Below, piece after piece: positions 45,414 to 54,494 of a stretch of 64,000 nt of DNA (position 1 is its first letter; each line of letters begins with the position of its first letter). A program made the translations under genes and the position numbers. The DNA is from Chryseobacterium cupriresistens. GTDB taxonomy: Bacteria; Bacteroidota; Bacteroidia; Flavobacteriales; Weeksellaceae. Location of the stretch: positions 124,001 through 188,000 of the forward strand of contig NZ_JBKKJT010000005.1 of NCBI RefSeq assembly GCF_046614675.1, in the 5' to 3' direction. The notes below the pieces were generated by a model. The model was given only the letters and a program-made list of their open reading frames with translations. It was not told the origin of the DNA and ran no database searches.

Positions 45414-46955
45414 TTATGAACTACATGAAAGTGTGGAACATCCCGCTGTATCATCATATCCCGACGGCCTTTTGACGGAGAATTCAGGGTAGATTTCCTG
45501 ATATGGATTTTCAAGAGCTTTGGTAAGCTTTTCCAGCATTTCCTTTTTACCGTTGCTGATCTCTTCAATACATTCGTAAAGAAGATAATTTCTAAGAATA
45601 AATTTTGGGTTTGTTTTTTCCATCATGGCTAAACATTCTTCTCTGGAATTAGAGTTTAATTCTAATCTTGATCTATAACTTTTGATGAAATTATTAAGTT
45701 TTGTCAACTTTTTTTCGTCCAAAATAATATAAGAGACCTCTTTAAAGTGCTCTGATATATTGGTTTCTTGAGTTGTTTTTGCCAGTTGATTGAAAAACAG
45801 GGTATAATCCAGCTGAAGCTCTTGCATAAGACCTTGCCAGTTGGTGAAGAAATCCTCATCTTCTTTTCGCAGCTGATCAAATCCGAACTTTCTGCAAAGC
45901 ATCTGGTCGTGGGCTTCCCAAAAATAGGTGCCAAAATTATTTAAAGTATCTTCCAAAAACTTTTCATCTTTGATTAATGGATGAAGAGCATTGGCCAGCT
46001 GCCAAAGATTCCACTGAGCGATCTGTCCCTGTTTTCCGAAAGCATATCTTCTTCCTGGAAGATCTGTAGTGTTGGGAGTAAAATTCAAATCATATTCATC
46101 CATCATGGAATAGGGGCCGTAATCAATCGTTAATCCGAGAACAGACATGTTGTCTGTATTCATCACTCCGTGTACAAAGCCTACTCTGAACCATTCAACC
46201 ATCAAGTCGGCAGTCCGGGTACATATATTTTCAAAGAAGTCTCTGTATTTTTTGTCGTCAGTTGATGTAATTTCCGGATAATAGTTTTCAATGGTAAAGT
46301 CGGCAAGCTCCTGAAGATTGTTGTATTCTCTTTGGGCAGACATGAGTTCAAAATGTCCGAAACGTAAGAAACTTTCAGCAGTTCTGATAACCACTGCACC
46401 TTTTTCCAGTTTTGGATTTCCGTTATACATGATGTCACGCATTACATCTTCACCTGTGAAAGCCAGGCTAAGCGCTCTGGTTGTAGGAATGCCCAGATGA
46501 TACATGGCCTCACTCATCAGGTATTCACGTACAGAAGATCTTAACACAGCTCTTCCATCGGCATGTCTGGAGTAGGGTGTTGCTCCGGCTCCTTTCCATT
46601 GAATCTCGGTCTTTTTTCCTGCCTCATTGATAATTTCACCGGCAAGAATGGCTCTTCCGTCTCCAAGTTGTCCTGCCCAGTTTCCGAACTGATGTCCTGC
46701 ATATGCTGTGGCATAGGTTTGAATATTGTCCGGAAGATGATTTCCAACCAGAAAATCCAGGTCTTTATCTTCATATTTTCCCAAGCCTATTTCCTCTGAT
46801 AATGCTTCGTTAAAAGTTATCAGCTCAGGTTTATCAAAGCCTGCGGGTTTAATGGTGGCAAATAAAACCTTCGGGGTATTTCTCTGCATTGGGTTGTTGG
46901 AGAAATCACCCGGGAAATTTTCAATAAATGGCTGTCTGATACGTTCGATATTCAT
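45414..46955 (-). CDS. selO: Protein adenylyltransferase SelO (YdiU)
   Basis: Pseudokinase-fold enzyme of 513 residues that transfers AMP to Ser, Thr or Tyr of target proteins, often redox-linked. Characteristic segments include AGHQFGNWAGQLGDGRAILAGE, EIQWKGAGATPYSRHADGRAVLRSS and FVHGVMNTDNMSVLGLTIDYGPY. The C-terminus ends GCSTLSCSS: two cysteines, C506 and C511, flank four residues; the last lies where eukaryotic SelO has selenocysteine. Length is normal for bacterial members. The gene is monocistronic, ending at the window of a convergent neighbour. Confidence 0.96.
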   Translation of the reverse strand: MNIERIRQPFIENFPGDFSNNPMQRNTPKVLFATIKPAGFDKPELITFNEALSEEIGLGKYEDKDLDFLVGNHLPDNIQTYATAYAGHQFGNWAGQLGDGRAILAGEIINEAGKKTEIQWKGAGATPYSRHADGRAVLRSSVREYLMSEAMYHLGIPTTRALSLAFTGEDVMRDIMYNGNPKLEKGAVVIRTAESFLRFGHFELMSAQREYNNLQELADFTIENYYPEITSTDDKKYRDFFENICTRTADLMVEWFRVGFVHGVMNTDNMSVLGLTIDYGPYSMMDEYDLNFTPNTTDLPGRRYAFGKQGQIAQWNLWQLANALHPLIKDEKFLEDTLNNFGTYFWEAHDQMLCRKFGFDQLRKEDEDFFTNWQGLMQELQLDYTLFFNQLAKTTQETNISEHFKEVSYIILDEKKLTKLNNFIKSYRSRLELNSNSREECLAMMEKTNPKFILRNYLLYECIEEISNGKKEMLEKLTKALENPYQEIYPEFSVKRPSGYDDTAGCSTLSCSS

Positions 46956-46980
46956 CCTTCAAAGGTATTAATTATAAAAG

Positions 46981-47015
46981 AAAAGACCTTTCAGATTATT
47001 GAAAGGTCTTATGTA
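46981..47015 (-). terminator. Terminator of pbp1A
   Basis: AAGACCTTTCA pairs with TGAAAGGTCTT around a six-base loop; on the minus strand a T-rich tail follows, about 20 bases after the pbp1A stop codon. Confidence 0.75.
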
Positions 47016-47030
47016 TTTCTAAAAGAGAAA

Positions 47031-49409
47031 TTATTTATTGAAATCTACTTCATCATTGGAATGAAGGTTTTCATTGATGTTGTCCTCTTTCTTTTCTGTT
47101 GGTTTTTTAGGCGTTGGATCTGCCGGCCTTGGATTTTTGATCTCATCAATGGTTTGAAGGCTTCCTTCATCTCCATATCCTCCGCTTAATCCTTTAAGGT
47201 TTGAACATCCGTCTTTCCAGTCTGAAGGTTTTACAAACTTATCATCAGGGGTAACTCCCAGGCTCTTATCTGCCCATACTTTCTTCATGAATATAGCCCA
47301 GATTGGCAATGCCATTTTTGCACCCTGACCTTCACCTGTTCCATAAAAGTGGGTAGCTCTGTCTTCCCATCCAACCCATGCTCCGGTTGCTAATTTTGGA
47401 GTAATTCCCATAAACCATCCATCAGAGTTGTTTTGAGTTGTTCCTGTTTTGGCAGCAATTTCTACTGCTTTTGAAATTCCTCTTCTTCCCAGTTCTCCGG
47501 AAGCGGTTCCGTATTGTGCAACACCTTTCATCAGTTCAATCATGGTGTAAGCATACATTGGGTTCATTACTTCCTTAGGTTCCACGTTTACTTCCTTGAT
47601 GACTCTACCGTTGGCATCTTCAATTCTCCAGATCATTTCTGGTTTGTTATAGTTACCATAGTTGGCAAAAGTACTGTAAGCACCAAGCATTTCGTAAATT
47701 GTAATGTCTGATGAACCTAAAGCAATTGTATTGTTTCTTGGAATATCTTCTGTTACTCCCAGATCTCTTGCCGTCTGGATTACAGCGTCTACTCCTGTCA
47801 TTTCAATAAGTCTTGCGGCAACAGGGTTTTGAGAATGTGCCAATGCATCTTTTAAAGTTAGCATTCCGCCTCTTCCCGGTACATGCCATCCGTTATGATC
47901 GTATGTTCCGTTAGAAACAGCTGAACAAGGTGTCATTCCGAGTTTCATAATCGCAGTGGCATATACGAAAGGCTTAAATGTGGATCCTACCTGTCTCTTA
48001 CCTTGCTTGATGTGATCATACTGGAAGTGCTGCCAGTCTATACCACCTACCCATGCTTTGATTTCTCCTGTTCCCGGAACCATAGACATTAAACCTGCCT
48101 GTGCAATTTGTTTATGATATCTGATAGAATCCCATGGAGACATTTCTATCTCTTCTTCTCCGTTCCATGTGAATCTTGAAGTTTTGATAGGTTTTTTGAA
48201 TTCCATCATGATAGAATCATCAGGCATACCGTCTGCTTTCAACATCTTGTATCTTCCGGTTCTTTTCATAGCCTGAACCATCACATCATTGATTTGTTTG
48301 TCGTTCAGATAGTAGAAAGGTCTGTTCTTTCTTCCTCTTTGTTCCGCATCAAATCTTTTCTGAAGATCCGTTAAGTGCTCCTTAATTGCCTCTTCCGCAT
48401 ATTTCTGCATTTTAGAATCAAGGGTAACGTATATTTTTAAACCGTCTTTGTAAAGGTTTAGTTTTTTGCCGGTTTCTTTTTCGTGAGTTTCAAGATATTT
48501 ATCAATCTCTTTTCTCAGATAAAACTTGTAATAGGCAGAATAATCATCGTTAATATTTTTGATTGGATGATAATCTAATGCAATAGGTGTTGCAACTGCT
48601 TTGTCAAACGTAGCCTGATCTATGTAGCCTGTTTTCAGCATTTGATCCAAAACAACATCTCTTCTCGCTTTTGCTCTTTCCGGATTTCTCATTGGGTTGT
48701 TTTTTACCGGATTTTCAAGCATAGCAACAAACATGGTTGCTTCGGGTAAAGTAAGTTCGGAGGTCTTCTTGTTAAAGTATATTTTGGAAGCCATTTCAAT
48801 TCCGTTGGCATTGTAAAGGAAATCAAACTTATTGAAATACAATGTTACAATTTCTTCTTTGGTATATCTCTTTTCAAGACTTACAGCCACTACCCATTCT
48901 TTCAGCTTTTGAAAAACAGCCTTAATTTTATTATCTGCTCTTTTCCCTGTGAAAAGTAATTTTGCCAGCTGCTGGGTAATGGTAGATCCTCCACCTCGGC
49001 CGCCACCAAAAACTACTGCTCTGGCAACAGACTGAAGGTCAATTCCTGAATGTTCTTTGAAACGCTCATCTTCTTTAGCCTGAAGCGCATAGATAAGGAA
49101 AGGAGGAAGGTCCTTATAAACAATGGGCTGAGTTTTTTCTTTTTCGAATTTACCCAAGGTTACTCCGTCTGAAGAAATGATCTCAGAAGCAACAAAGATG
49201 TCCGGATTTTCAAGTTCTTTTACATCAGGCATTTCACCAAGGAATCCTTGGGAAACCGAAAAGAAAAGTACTGAAATTCCAAGAACTACCGCGATGAGTC
49301 CTATCCAAATAAATGAAACCCATTTTCTCCAGGAGGTATCTTTCTTTTTCTTGGGAGGCAGAGGAAATGTTTTCCCCTTATTTCCTGCATTTTTTTTGTT
49401 TTCTTCCAT
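47031..49409 (-). CDS. Class A penicillin-binding protein 1A
   Basis: Bifunctional peptidoglycan synthase of 792 residues. A basic N-terminus and one membrane helix (about 31-52) precede the glycosyltransferase domain, whose catalytic Glu is E113 in LQAKEDERFKEHSGID, with GGSTITQQLAK following. The transpeptidase domain holds the active-site serine S476 in GSTFKPF, SQN in the second motif, and KTGTTQ in the third. The C-terminal 60 residues are charged and disordered (PRPADPTPKKPTEKKED). It follows gldH by six bases; the ricT-gldH-pbp1A order is common in flavobacteria. Confidence 0.95.
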   Translation of the reverse strand: MEENKKNAGNKGKTFPLPPKKKKDTSWRKWVSFIWIGLIAVVLGISVLFFSVSQGFLGEMPDVKELENPDIFVASEIISSDGVTLGKFEKEKTQPIVYKDLPPFLIYALQAKEDERFKEHSGIDLQSVARAVVFGGGRGGGSTITQQLAKLLFTGKRADNKIKAVFQKLKEWVVAVSLEKRYTKEEIVTLYFNKFDFLYNANGIEMASKIYFNKKTSELTLPEATMFVAMLENPVKNNPMRNPERAKARRDVVLDQMLKTGYIDQATFDKAVATPIALDYHPIKNINDDYSAYYKFYLRKEIDKYLETHEKETGKKLNLYKDGLKIYVTLDSKMQKYAEEAIKEHLTDLQKRFDAEQRGRKNRPFYYLNDKQINDVMVQAMKRTGRYKMLKADGMPDDSIMMEFKKPIKTSRFTWNGEEEIEMSPWDSIRYHKQIAQAGLMSMVPGTGEIKAWVGGIDWQHFQYDHIKQGKRQVGSTFKPFVYATAIMKLGMTPCSAVSNGTYDHNGWHVPGRGGMLTLKDALAHSQNPVAARLIEMTGVDAVIQTARDLGVTEDIPRNNTIALGSSDITIYEMLGAYSTFANYGNYNKPEMIWRIEDANGRVIKEVNVEPKEVMNPMYAYTMIELMKGVAQYGTASGELGRRGISKAVEIAAKTGTTQNNSDGWFMGITPKLATGAWVGWEDRATHFYGTGEGQGAKMALPIWAIFMKKVWADKSLGVTPDDKFVKPSDWKDGCSNLKGLSGGYGDEGSLQTIDEIKNPRPADPTPKKPTEKKEDNINENLHSNDEVDFNK

Positions 49410-49415
49410 TTATGG

Positions 49416-49880
49416 TTACGGTTTAGCCGTTTCTATTTTTACCCCAATATCCTCAATTCCCGGAAGGTTGTCGTTTCTCATCGCCTGGGTAAGACCGATT
49501 TCATATTTTCCTTTTCCTGGAAACTGGTAATTTACTTTATACTGAAACAAAGTTTCTTTCGTATCACCAAACCCTGTACCAAGCCATTCTCCGTTTGGTT
49601 TAGCCAGAACATAATTTAAAGTGTCTGTTTCCTTTTTTTTGTTCTGTAGATTGGTGAAATTCACTATAAACCTTATATTGCTGTAAGGATAAGTGTTGTT
49701 ATTTCTTACGACAAATATAATATTTTTAGGATTCTGCGGATCTGAAACTTCAAGATTAAATTTTTGTTCACTTTTCTTATTCCATTTGTTATCAACGGAA
49801 TTCATAATGATGTCTCCTCCTGAGGAAGAGTTACAGCTAAAGAAAAGGATAAGTGACAGTAATCCTAAAATTTTATGCAT
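49416..49880 (-). CDS. gldH: Gliding motility lipoprotein GldH
   Basis: Lipoprotein of 154 residues from the chosen start MHKILGLL, which gives a lipoprotein signal with lipobox FFSC16; the frame is open 25 codons further, but that part overlaps ricT and is not signal-like. The mature part contains NKKSEQKFNLEVSDPQNPKNI and IRFIVNFTNL, and ends YQFPGKGKYEIGLTQAMRNDNLPGIEDIGVKIE, matching GldH. GldH is needed for gliding in Flavobacterium johnsoniae. Its start overlaps ricT by eight bases, so translation is likely coupled. Confidence 0.9.
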   Translation of the reverse strand: MHKILGLLSLILFFSCNSSSGGDIIMNSVDNKWNKKSEQKFNLEVSDPQNPKNIIFVVRNNNTYPYSNIRFIVNFTNLQNKKKETDTLNYVLAKPNGEWLGTGFGDTKETLFQYKVNYQFPGKGKYEIGLTQAMRNDNLPGIEDIGVKIETAKP

Positions 49881-51267
49881 TATTATCTTTTTTTGGAGGA
49901 TATCTCTTTTTGAATTTTTTCTTATTTGGATTGCTCTGTGGCTTCTTATCAGCATCAGAGTTGTTCACCGCTTTTTCCACAGGTGCTTTTTGCTGTGGGT
50001 GCTGCTTTTGAGGTCTAGGCTGATTGGCAGACTGGGCATTTGGGTTTTCGGTTTTTTCAGATCTTTCCGGCCTGTCGTTTTTCTCCGGTCTGTTTCTTTT
50101 TTGTCCTTGTCCCTGACCTTGGTTTTGTGATCCCTGTTGTCCGTTATTCTGCTTATTCCTGTTTCTGTTTCCTCTGTTTTTCTTCTCAAATCGGTCCACA
50201 TTATTTTCCTGGATCAGGTCAATAGTATGAGTAGAGGCTTCCGGCTGTTTCAAGTCTTCAAGAGGAAGCGTTTTTTCACCTCTTTTGTTTTTTGAAATCA
50301 GTTTTTTAACAAGATCAATATCGAAATCATACCATGCGATTGAACTATCCACGTAAGCAAACCACATTTTCTTTTTGAAAACATCAATTTTGATACAGAA
50401 TGCTTTTCCTTTTTCTGTTTCCAAAGTAGTTGAAGAAGAAGGGAAGTTGCTTAACGCATCCAGATAGCTGTCAAGCTCATAGTTAAGACAACATTTAAGC
50501 TTACCGCACTGTCCTGCAAGTTTCTGAGGGTTGATGCTCAGTTGTTGATATCTTGCAACGTTGGTGTTTACAGACCTGAAATCTGTAAGCCATGTAGAAC
50601 AGCAAAGCTCACGTCCGCAAGATCCGATTCCGCCCACCTTGGCTGCTTCCTGTCTGAAACCAATCTGTTTCATATCAATTTTAGTACGGAAAGCTCCGGC
50701 GTAATCTTTAATTAATTGTCTGAAATCCACTCGGTTATCAGCAGTGTAATAAAAGGTGATTTTTGAAGCATCCCCCTGATATTCCACGTCAGTAACTTTC
50801 ATTTCAAGACCTAATCTTTGTGCAATTTTTCTTGCTTCAAGCTTTACGCCATCTTCTTTTTTTCTTGCTTCCTGCCATACCTCAAGGTCTTTTTGGTTGG
50901 CCTGTCTGTATATTTTGAGTGCCGATTCTTCAGAAAACTTTTTCTTTTTCATCTGAATCTTTACTAATTCTCCCGTAAGGCTTACTACGCCTACATCGTG
51001 TCCCGGACTTGATTCTACTGTAATTACGCTACCTATATGTAAAGGAATATTATTTACATTTTTATAAAACGATTTTCTGTCATTTTTAAATCTAACTTCT
51101 ACAAAATCACACCTGTTCGGTGCCGGATTGTTGATGTTAGAAAGCCAGTCAAAAACACTTAATTTATAACTATTCCCGCAGGTATTTACATTTTCACAGC
51201 CATTTGCGGTTTTTTTAGGGCCGCAAGAATGTGCAGAATCGCCGGATGTTTTACATCCACAACTCAT
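49873..51267 (-). CDS. PSP1 domain protein RicT-like with long disordered tail
   Basis: Protein of 464 residues. The N-terminus is Cys-rich (SCGCKTSGDSAHSCG, then GCENVNTCGN). The PSP1 core at about residues 55-320 includes AAKVGGIGSCGRELCCSTWL and GQCGKLKCCLNYELDSY, the cysteines that bind an Fe-S cluster in the RicT/YaaT family. RicT with RicA and RicF affects RNase Y-dependent RNA processing in Bacillus; its role in Bacteroidota is not known. The last 100 residues are a basic, Asn/Gln/Pro-rich, disordered tail that could bind RNA. It overlaps gldH by eight bases. Confidence 0.9.
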   Translation of the reverse strand: MSCGCKTSGDSAHSCGPKKTANGCENVNTCGNSYKLSVFDWLSNINNPAPNRCDFVEVRFKNDRKSFYKNVNNIPLHIGSVITVESSPGHDVGVVSLTGELVKIQMKKKKFSEESALKIYRQANQKDLEVWQEARKKEDGVKLEARKIAQRLGLEMKVTDVEYQGDASKITFYYTADNRVDFRQLIKDYAGAFRTKIDMKQIGFRQEAAKVGGIGSCGRELCCSTWLTDFRSVNTNVARYQQLSINPQKLAGQCGKLKCCLNYELDSYLDALSNFPSSSTTLETEKGKAFCIKIDVFKKKMWFAYVDSSIAWYDFDIDLVKKLISKNKRGEKTLPLEDLKQPEASTHTIDLIQENNVDRFEKKNRGNRNRNKQNNGQQGSQNQGQGQGQKRNRPEKNDRPERSEKTENPNAQSANQPRPQKQHPQQKAPVEKAVNNSDADKKPQSNPNKKKFKKRYPPKKDNNA

Positions 51268-51481
51268 ATTTTCTATTATTTATAATCTGCAAATTTATGT
51301 ATTTTTATCTTTATGCGATTCTAAAATACTTAAATAAGCTGAATTCGGCATAAAACATTTTCATATTTTGACTAAGAATGATGGCTGTAGACTTAATCAG
51401 ATGCTAATATTTATTCTATTTTGTTTCCTTTAACATTTATTATCTTTTTACTTTCCTGTATTGCTTTTTTAGAGCATTATT

Positions 51482-51513
51482 GTTTGGTTTTAAACAATCG
51501 TTTAAAACTAAAC
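51482..51513. promoter_or_regulatory. Operator-like palindrome (GTTTxG-TTTTAAAC)
   Basis: Arms of 14 bases, GTTTGGTTTTAAAC and GTTTAAAACTAAAC, are inverted repeats with one mismatch and a four-base centre (AATC). Size and symmetry suit a dimeric repressor site, but the distance to either gene is about 200 bases. Confidence 0.45.
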
Positions 51514-51666
51514 AATGAATATGACTTGGTTTATCAACTGTTTTAAATAGTTAATAATGATTATTTTGCATTTTATTTTCTTCGAGGTGTTATTTTAAAC
51601 ATAGTTTTCTTTTGCAATATTGTTTAAAATATTAGGAAATATTAACAGACGTATTCAAAATAATTT

Positions 51667-51674
51667 TATATTTG
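51667..51674 (+). promoter_or_regulatory. Probable -7 element of fadL-like gene
   Basis: TATATTTG matches TAnnTTTG, 23 bases before the start codon. Confidence 0.5.
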
Positions 51675-51697
51675 GCTTATATATATAATAATAGTCT

Positions 51698-52936
51698 ATG
51701 AAAAAAATATTAGTATCAACTGCTTTATTGGCGGGAGTTCTATCTTATGCAGGAGGCTTCAGAGTTTCCCTGCAGGGGGTAAAACAATTGGCAATGGCGC
51801 ATACTAGTGCTCATGCCGAAGACGCGAGTGTGACATTCTTTAACCCGGCGGGTATGTCATTTATCCCTTCCAAGCTGAGTGTAGTGGCAGGAGGGTTTGG
51901 TGCAAGTAATAAAGTTACTTTTCAAAACTTCAATACTTTACAAAGTGCAGAAACAGATAACCCTATAGGAACACCTATATATGCTGCAATTACTTATAGA
52001 CCCATAGAGAAACTTACCGTAGGGTTCAGTTTTTCAACGCCTTTTGGAAGTACAATCAAATGGCCTGATAACTGGGAAGGTAAGGAATTGGTACAGAAAA
52101 TGGAACTGAAAAGTTTCTATTTCCAGCCAATGGTCTCTGTAAAATTGGCTCCATGGGTATCTTTTGGTGCCAGCTATATCTACGCAAGAGGAAAAGTGGA
52201 TTGGGACAAGGCAGTGACTCAATTTGACGGAAAGGTTAATATTAATGACGATAATGCAACCGGCCACGGATATGGATTCGGTTTCTATTTCAGACCTGAC
52301 CCGAAATTAGATGTGAGTATTGCATATCGTTCAGCAATCGATATGAAAGCTAAATCAGGAACTGCTACATTCCAGTTCCCTTCTCAATCTGTTTATAATC
52401 AGCTAAAACTGAATGCTGCAGGACAAGATGGTTTCTCAGCAACGCTGCCATTGGTTGAAGAATATACCATTGGTTTGACTTATAAGATAACACCGAAGTG
52501 GCAGGTTTCTGCAGACTTTAACTATCACGGATGGGAAAGATACAGCAAACTTACATTGGATTTTGAGAATGCGCCTATCGGAAACAATCCGTCAGACCCA
52601 ACGATTCTTACCAATCCTAAGAACTTCAAAAACTCCAAAACTTTCAGACTGGGAACCCAGTATGCATTCACCAATATGATCTACGGACGTTTGGGAGCTT
52701 ATTATGATGAAGCACCTTATACTACGGATAACTTTATACCGGAAACTCCTTCATATGATACCTATGTGGTTACAGGTGGGGTAGGCTTCAAGCTGAAGCA
52801 GTTCGGAATTGATGTTGCCGGAGGATATGCAATGCCTCAGTACAGAAAGGTGAATAATGTTAATATAGGGCTTAACGGACAGTCAAAAGCAACTGCTTTC
52901 TACTTTGGTCTAGGTTTCTCTTATAATCCATTTTAA
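51698..52936 (+). CDS. FadL/OmpP1-type outer membrane protein
   Basis: Outer membrane beta-barrel transporter of 412 residues with a signal peptide (TALLAGVLSYAGG). The mature N-terminus GFRVSLQGVKQLAMAHTSAHAEDASVTFFNPAGMSFIP is the conserved FadL hatch segment with the NPAG motif. Alternating strands fill the rest and end in an aromatic C-terminal strand (FYFGLGFSYNPF). FadL proteins take up long-chain fatty acids or other hydrophobic compounds. The SGNH hydrolase lipoprotein gene follows after 12 bases, pointing to uptake coupled with ester hydrolysis (inference). Confidence 0.93.
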   Translation: MKKILVSTALLAGVLSYAGGFRVSLQGVKQLAMAHTSAHAEDASVTFFNPAGMSFIPSKLSVVAGGFGASNKVTFQNFNTLQSAETDNPIGTPIYAAITYRPIEKLTVGFSFSTPFGSTIKWPDNWEGKELVQKMELKSFYFQPMVSVKLAPWVSFGASYIYARGKVDWDKAVTQFDGKVNINDDNATGHGYGFGFYFRPDPKLDVSIAYRSAIDMKAKSGTATFQFPSQSVYNQLKLNAAGQDGFSATLPLVEEYTIGLTYKITPKWQVSADFNYHGWERYSKLTLDFENAPIGNNPSDPTILTNPKNFKNSKTFRLGTQYAFTNMIYGRLGAYYDEAPYTTDNFIPETPSYDTYVVTGGVGFKLKQFGIDVAGGYAMPQYRKVNNVNIGLNGQSKATAFYFGLGFSYNPF

Positions 52937-52948
52937 TTTTAGAAGACT

Positions 52949-54409
52949 ATGAAAAAAATTATAATATCGACAATGGCAGTTTCTGCACTTCTTTTTACAG
53001 TAAGCTGTAATACGGATTTCGATACGGATGTGAAAGATATCCCGGTAACAAAAGGAGACGCAGACTTTTCAAAATATATATCGTTAGGAAACTCATTAAC
53101 TGCTGGTTATAGAGATGGAGCACTTTACAGCAGTGGACAGAATGAATCTTATCCAAGCATGATTGCAGCGCAAATGCAATTAGCAGGTGGAGGCGCTTTT
53201 AAACAGCCAATGATGCCTAATGACACAGGAGGGTTTACCAATTTATTTAACCCAGCAACAGGAGATTTTGCAGGTAAATATGTGTTAAGTGTGGTGAACG
53301 GAGCATTAACTCCCGGTCCAACAGCTCCAGGAGCAGCATTAGATAATGTTTCTGCTGGTGGTCCTTACCAGAATATGGGAGTTCCGGGAGCAAGAGTAGC
53401 GCATTTACTGGCTCCGGGATATGGGAATCCAGCCGGATTAATCTCTACGCCTGCTACTGCAAATCCATATTTCGTAAGGTTTGCGTCATCAACAACAACT
53501 TCAGTAGTAGAAGATGCCCTAAAACAAGACCCAACCTTCATTTCTTTATGGATAGGAAATAATGATGTTTTATTATATGCAACTTCAGGAGGAGCTGATC
53601 CGAATGTTCCGATTACGCCAGTAGATGGTGCTGTAGGGGTAGGGTTCAGTAATACCTATGCTTATTTAGTAGATAAACTATTCCCTGCCGGTACAAAAAG
53701 AAAAGGTGTTATTGCTAATATTCCTACAGTTACCAATGTCCCTTACTTTACGAGAATTCCTGCTATGCCTCTTACGGGTTTGACAGATGCTCAGGTGACT
53801 CAGCTGAATACAGGATATGCTCAGTATAACGCAGGATTGCTTCAGGCTAAAACCTTAGGAGCGATCAGCGATGCGGAATATCAGAGAAGGTTAATTAAAT
53901 TTACTGCCGGAGCAGCAGTCAACGGAGCTGTAATTGTAGATAAAGATCTGTCAACTGTTCCGGGGCTTCCAAAATACAGACAAACAACAGCGAAGGATTT
54001 AATTCTTTTACCAGCTAGTAAAGTTCTTACTCCACAGGCTGGAGGAGGTACTTCCGTACCATTAGAAGATAAGCTTGTCCTTACTGAAGCTGAGACTGCA
54101 AAAGTCCTTGCTGCTACTGCAGGATATAACACAGCGATAAAAAAAGCAGCAACAGACAAAGGTCTTGCCTTTGTGGATATGGACGCTAAAATGATGGAAT
54201 TGAATTCTAAATCAGGAATTATTTGGGATGGAGTAAAATATACGGCGACATTTGTAACCGGCGGAGCTTTCTCTTTAGACGGAGTTCATCTGACAGGACG
54301 CGGATATGGTATTGTTGCTAATGAATTTATTAAATCTATCAATGCTAAATACAACTCTACACTTCCACAGGTAGATCCGAACAAATATTCAGGAGTTAAA
54401 TTCCCTTAA
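52949..54409 (+). CDS. SGNH/GDSL hydrolase lipoprotein
   Basis: Lipoprotein of 486 residues (lipobox TVSC20). The SGNH hydrolase blocks are present: block I reads GNSLTAG with S49, in place of the more usual GDSL; block III is WIGNNDVL; block V is DGVHLTGRGY with D444 and H447 as the rest of the triad. The fold is interrupted by long Ala/Gly-rich insertions. Likely an esterase or lipase anchored to the outer membrane; the substrate is unknown. It is co-directional with, and 12 bases after, the FadL-type gene; together they may process and import lipids. Confidence 0.88.
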   Translation: MKKIIISTMAVSALLFTVSCNTDFDTDVKDIPVTKGDADFSKYISLGNSLTAGYRDGALYSSGQNESYPSMIAAQMQLAGGGAFKQPMMPNDTGGFTNLFNPATGDFAGKYVLSVVNGALTPGPTAPGAALDNVSAGGPYQNMGVPGARVAHLLAPGYGNPAGLISTPATANPYFVRFASSTTTSVVEDALKQDPTFISLWIGNNDVLLYATSGGADPNVPITPVDGAVGVGFSNTYAYLVDKLFPAGTKRKGVIANIPTVTNVPYFTRIPAMPLTGLTDAQVTQLNTGYAQYNAGLLQAKTLGAISDAEYQRRLIKFTAGAAVNGAVIVDKDLSTVPGLPKYRQTTAKDLILLPASKVLTPQAGGGTSVPLEDKLVLTEAETAKVLAATAGYNTAIKKAATDKGLAFVDMDAKMMELNSKSGIIWDGVKYTATFVTGGAFSLDGVHLTGRGYGIVANEFIKSINAKYNSTLPQVDPNKYSGVKFP

Positions 54410-54432
54410 TAATTGATAAAATAAAAACTTAG

Positions 54433-54466
54433 AAACCACAGGAGTAAATCTTGTGGTTTTTTTTTA
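54433..54466 (+). terminator. Terminator of the fadL/SGNH operon
   Basis: AACCACA/TTGTGGTT-type stem with a loop of about ten bases and a nine-T run, about 25 bases after the stop codon. Confidence 0.85.
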
Positions 54467-54472
54467 AATTTG
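54465..54472 (+). promoter_or_regulatory. Probable -7 element of prs
   Basis: TAAATTTG, 22 bases before the prs start and overlapping the terminator T-run of the previous operon. Confidence 0.5.
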
Positions 54473-54494
54473 CAAAATCTTTTAAAAAGTAAAA

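Larger units (their letters stand above)
51268..51697. other. Long intergenic region between ricT and fadL-like gene
   Basis: 430 AT-rich bases between divergent genes. It holds a large palindrome (51482-51513), several further copies of GTTTAAA/TTTAAAC-like words (near 51540, 51596 and 51622), and a -7 element before the fadL-like gene. I see no small ORF with a convincing start and no RNA gene. Confidence 0.6.

Noticed and set aside
52949..54409. T9SS sorting domain at the end of the SGNH hydrolase.
   Set aside because: The C-terminus lacks the PNP motif and beta-strand pattern of type A sorting domains; a lipobox explains its location instead.
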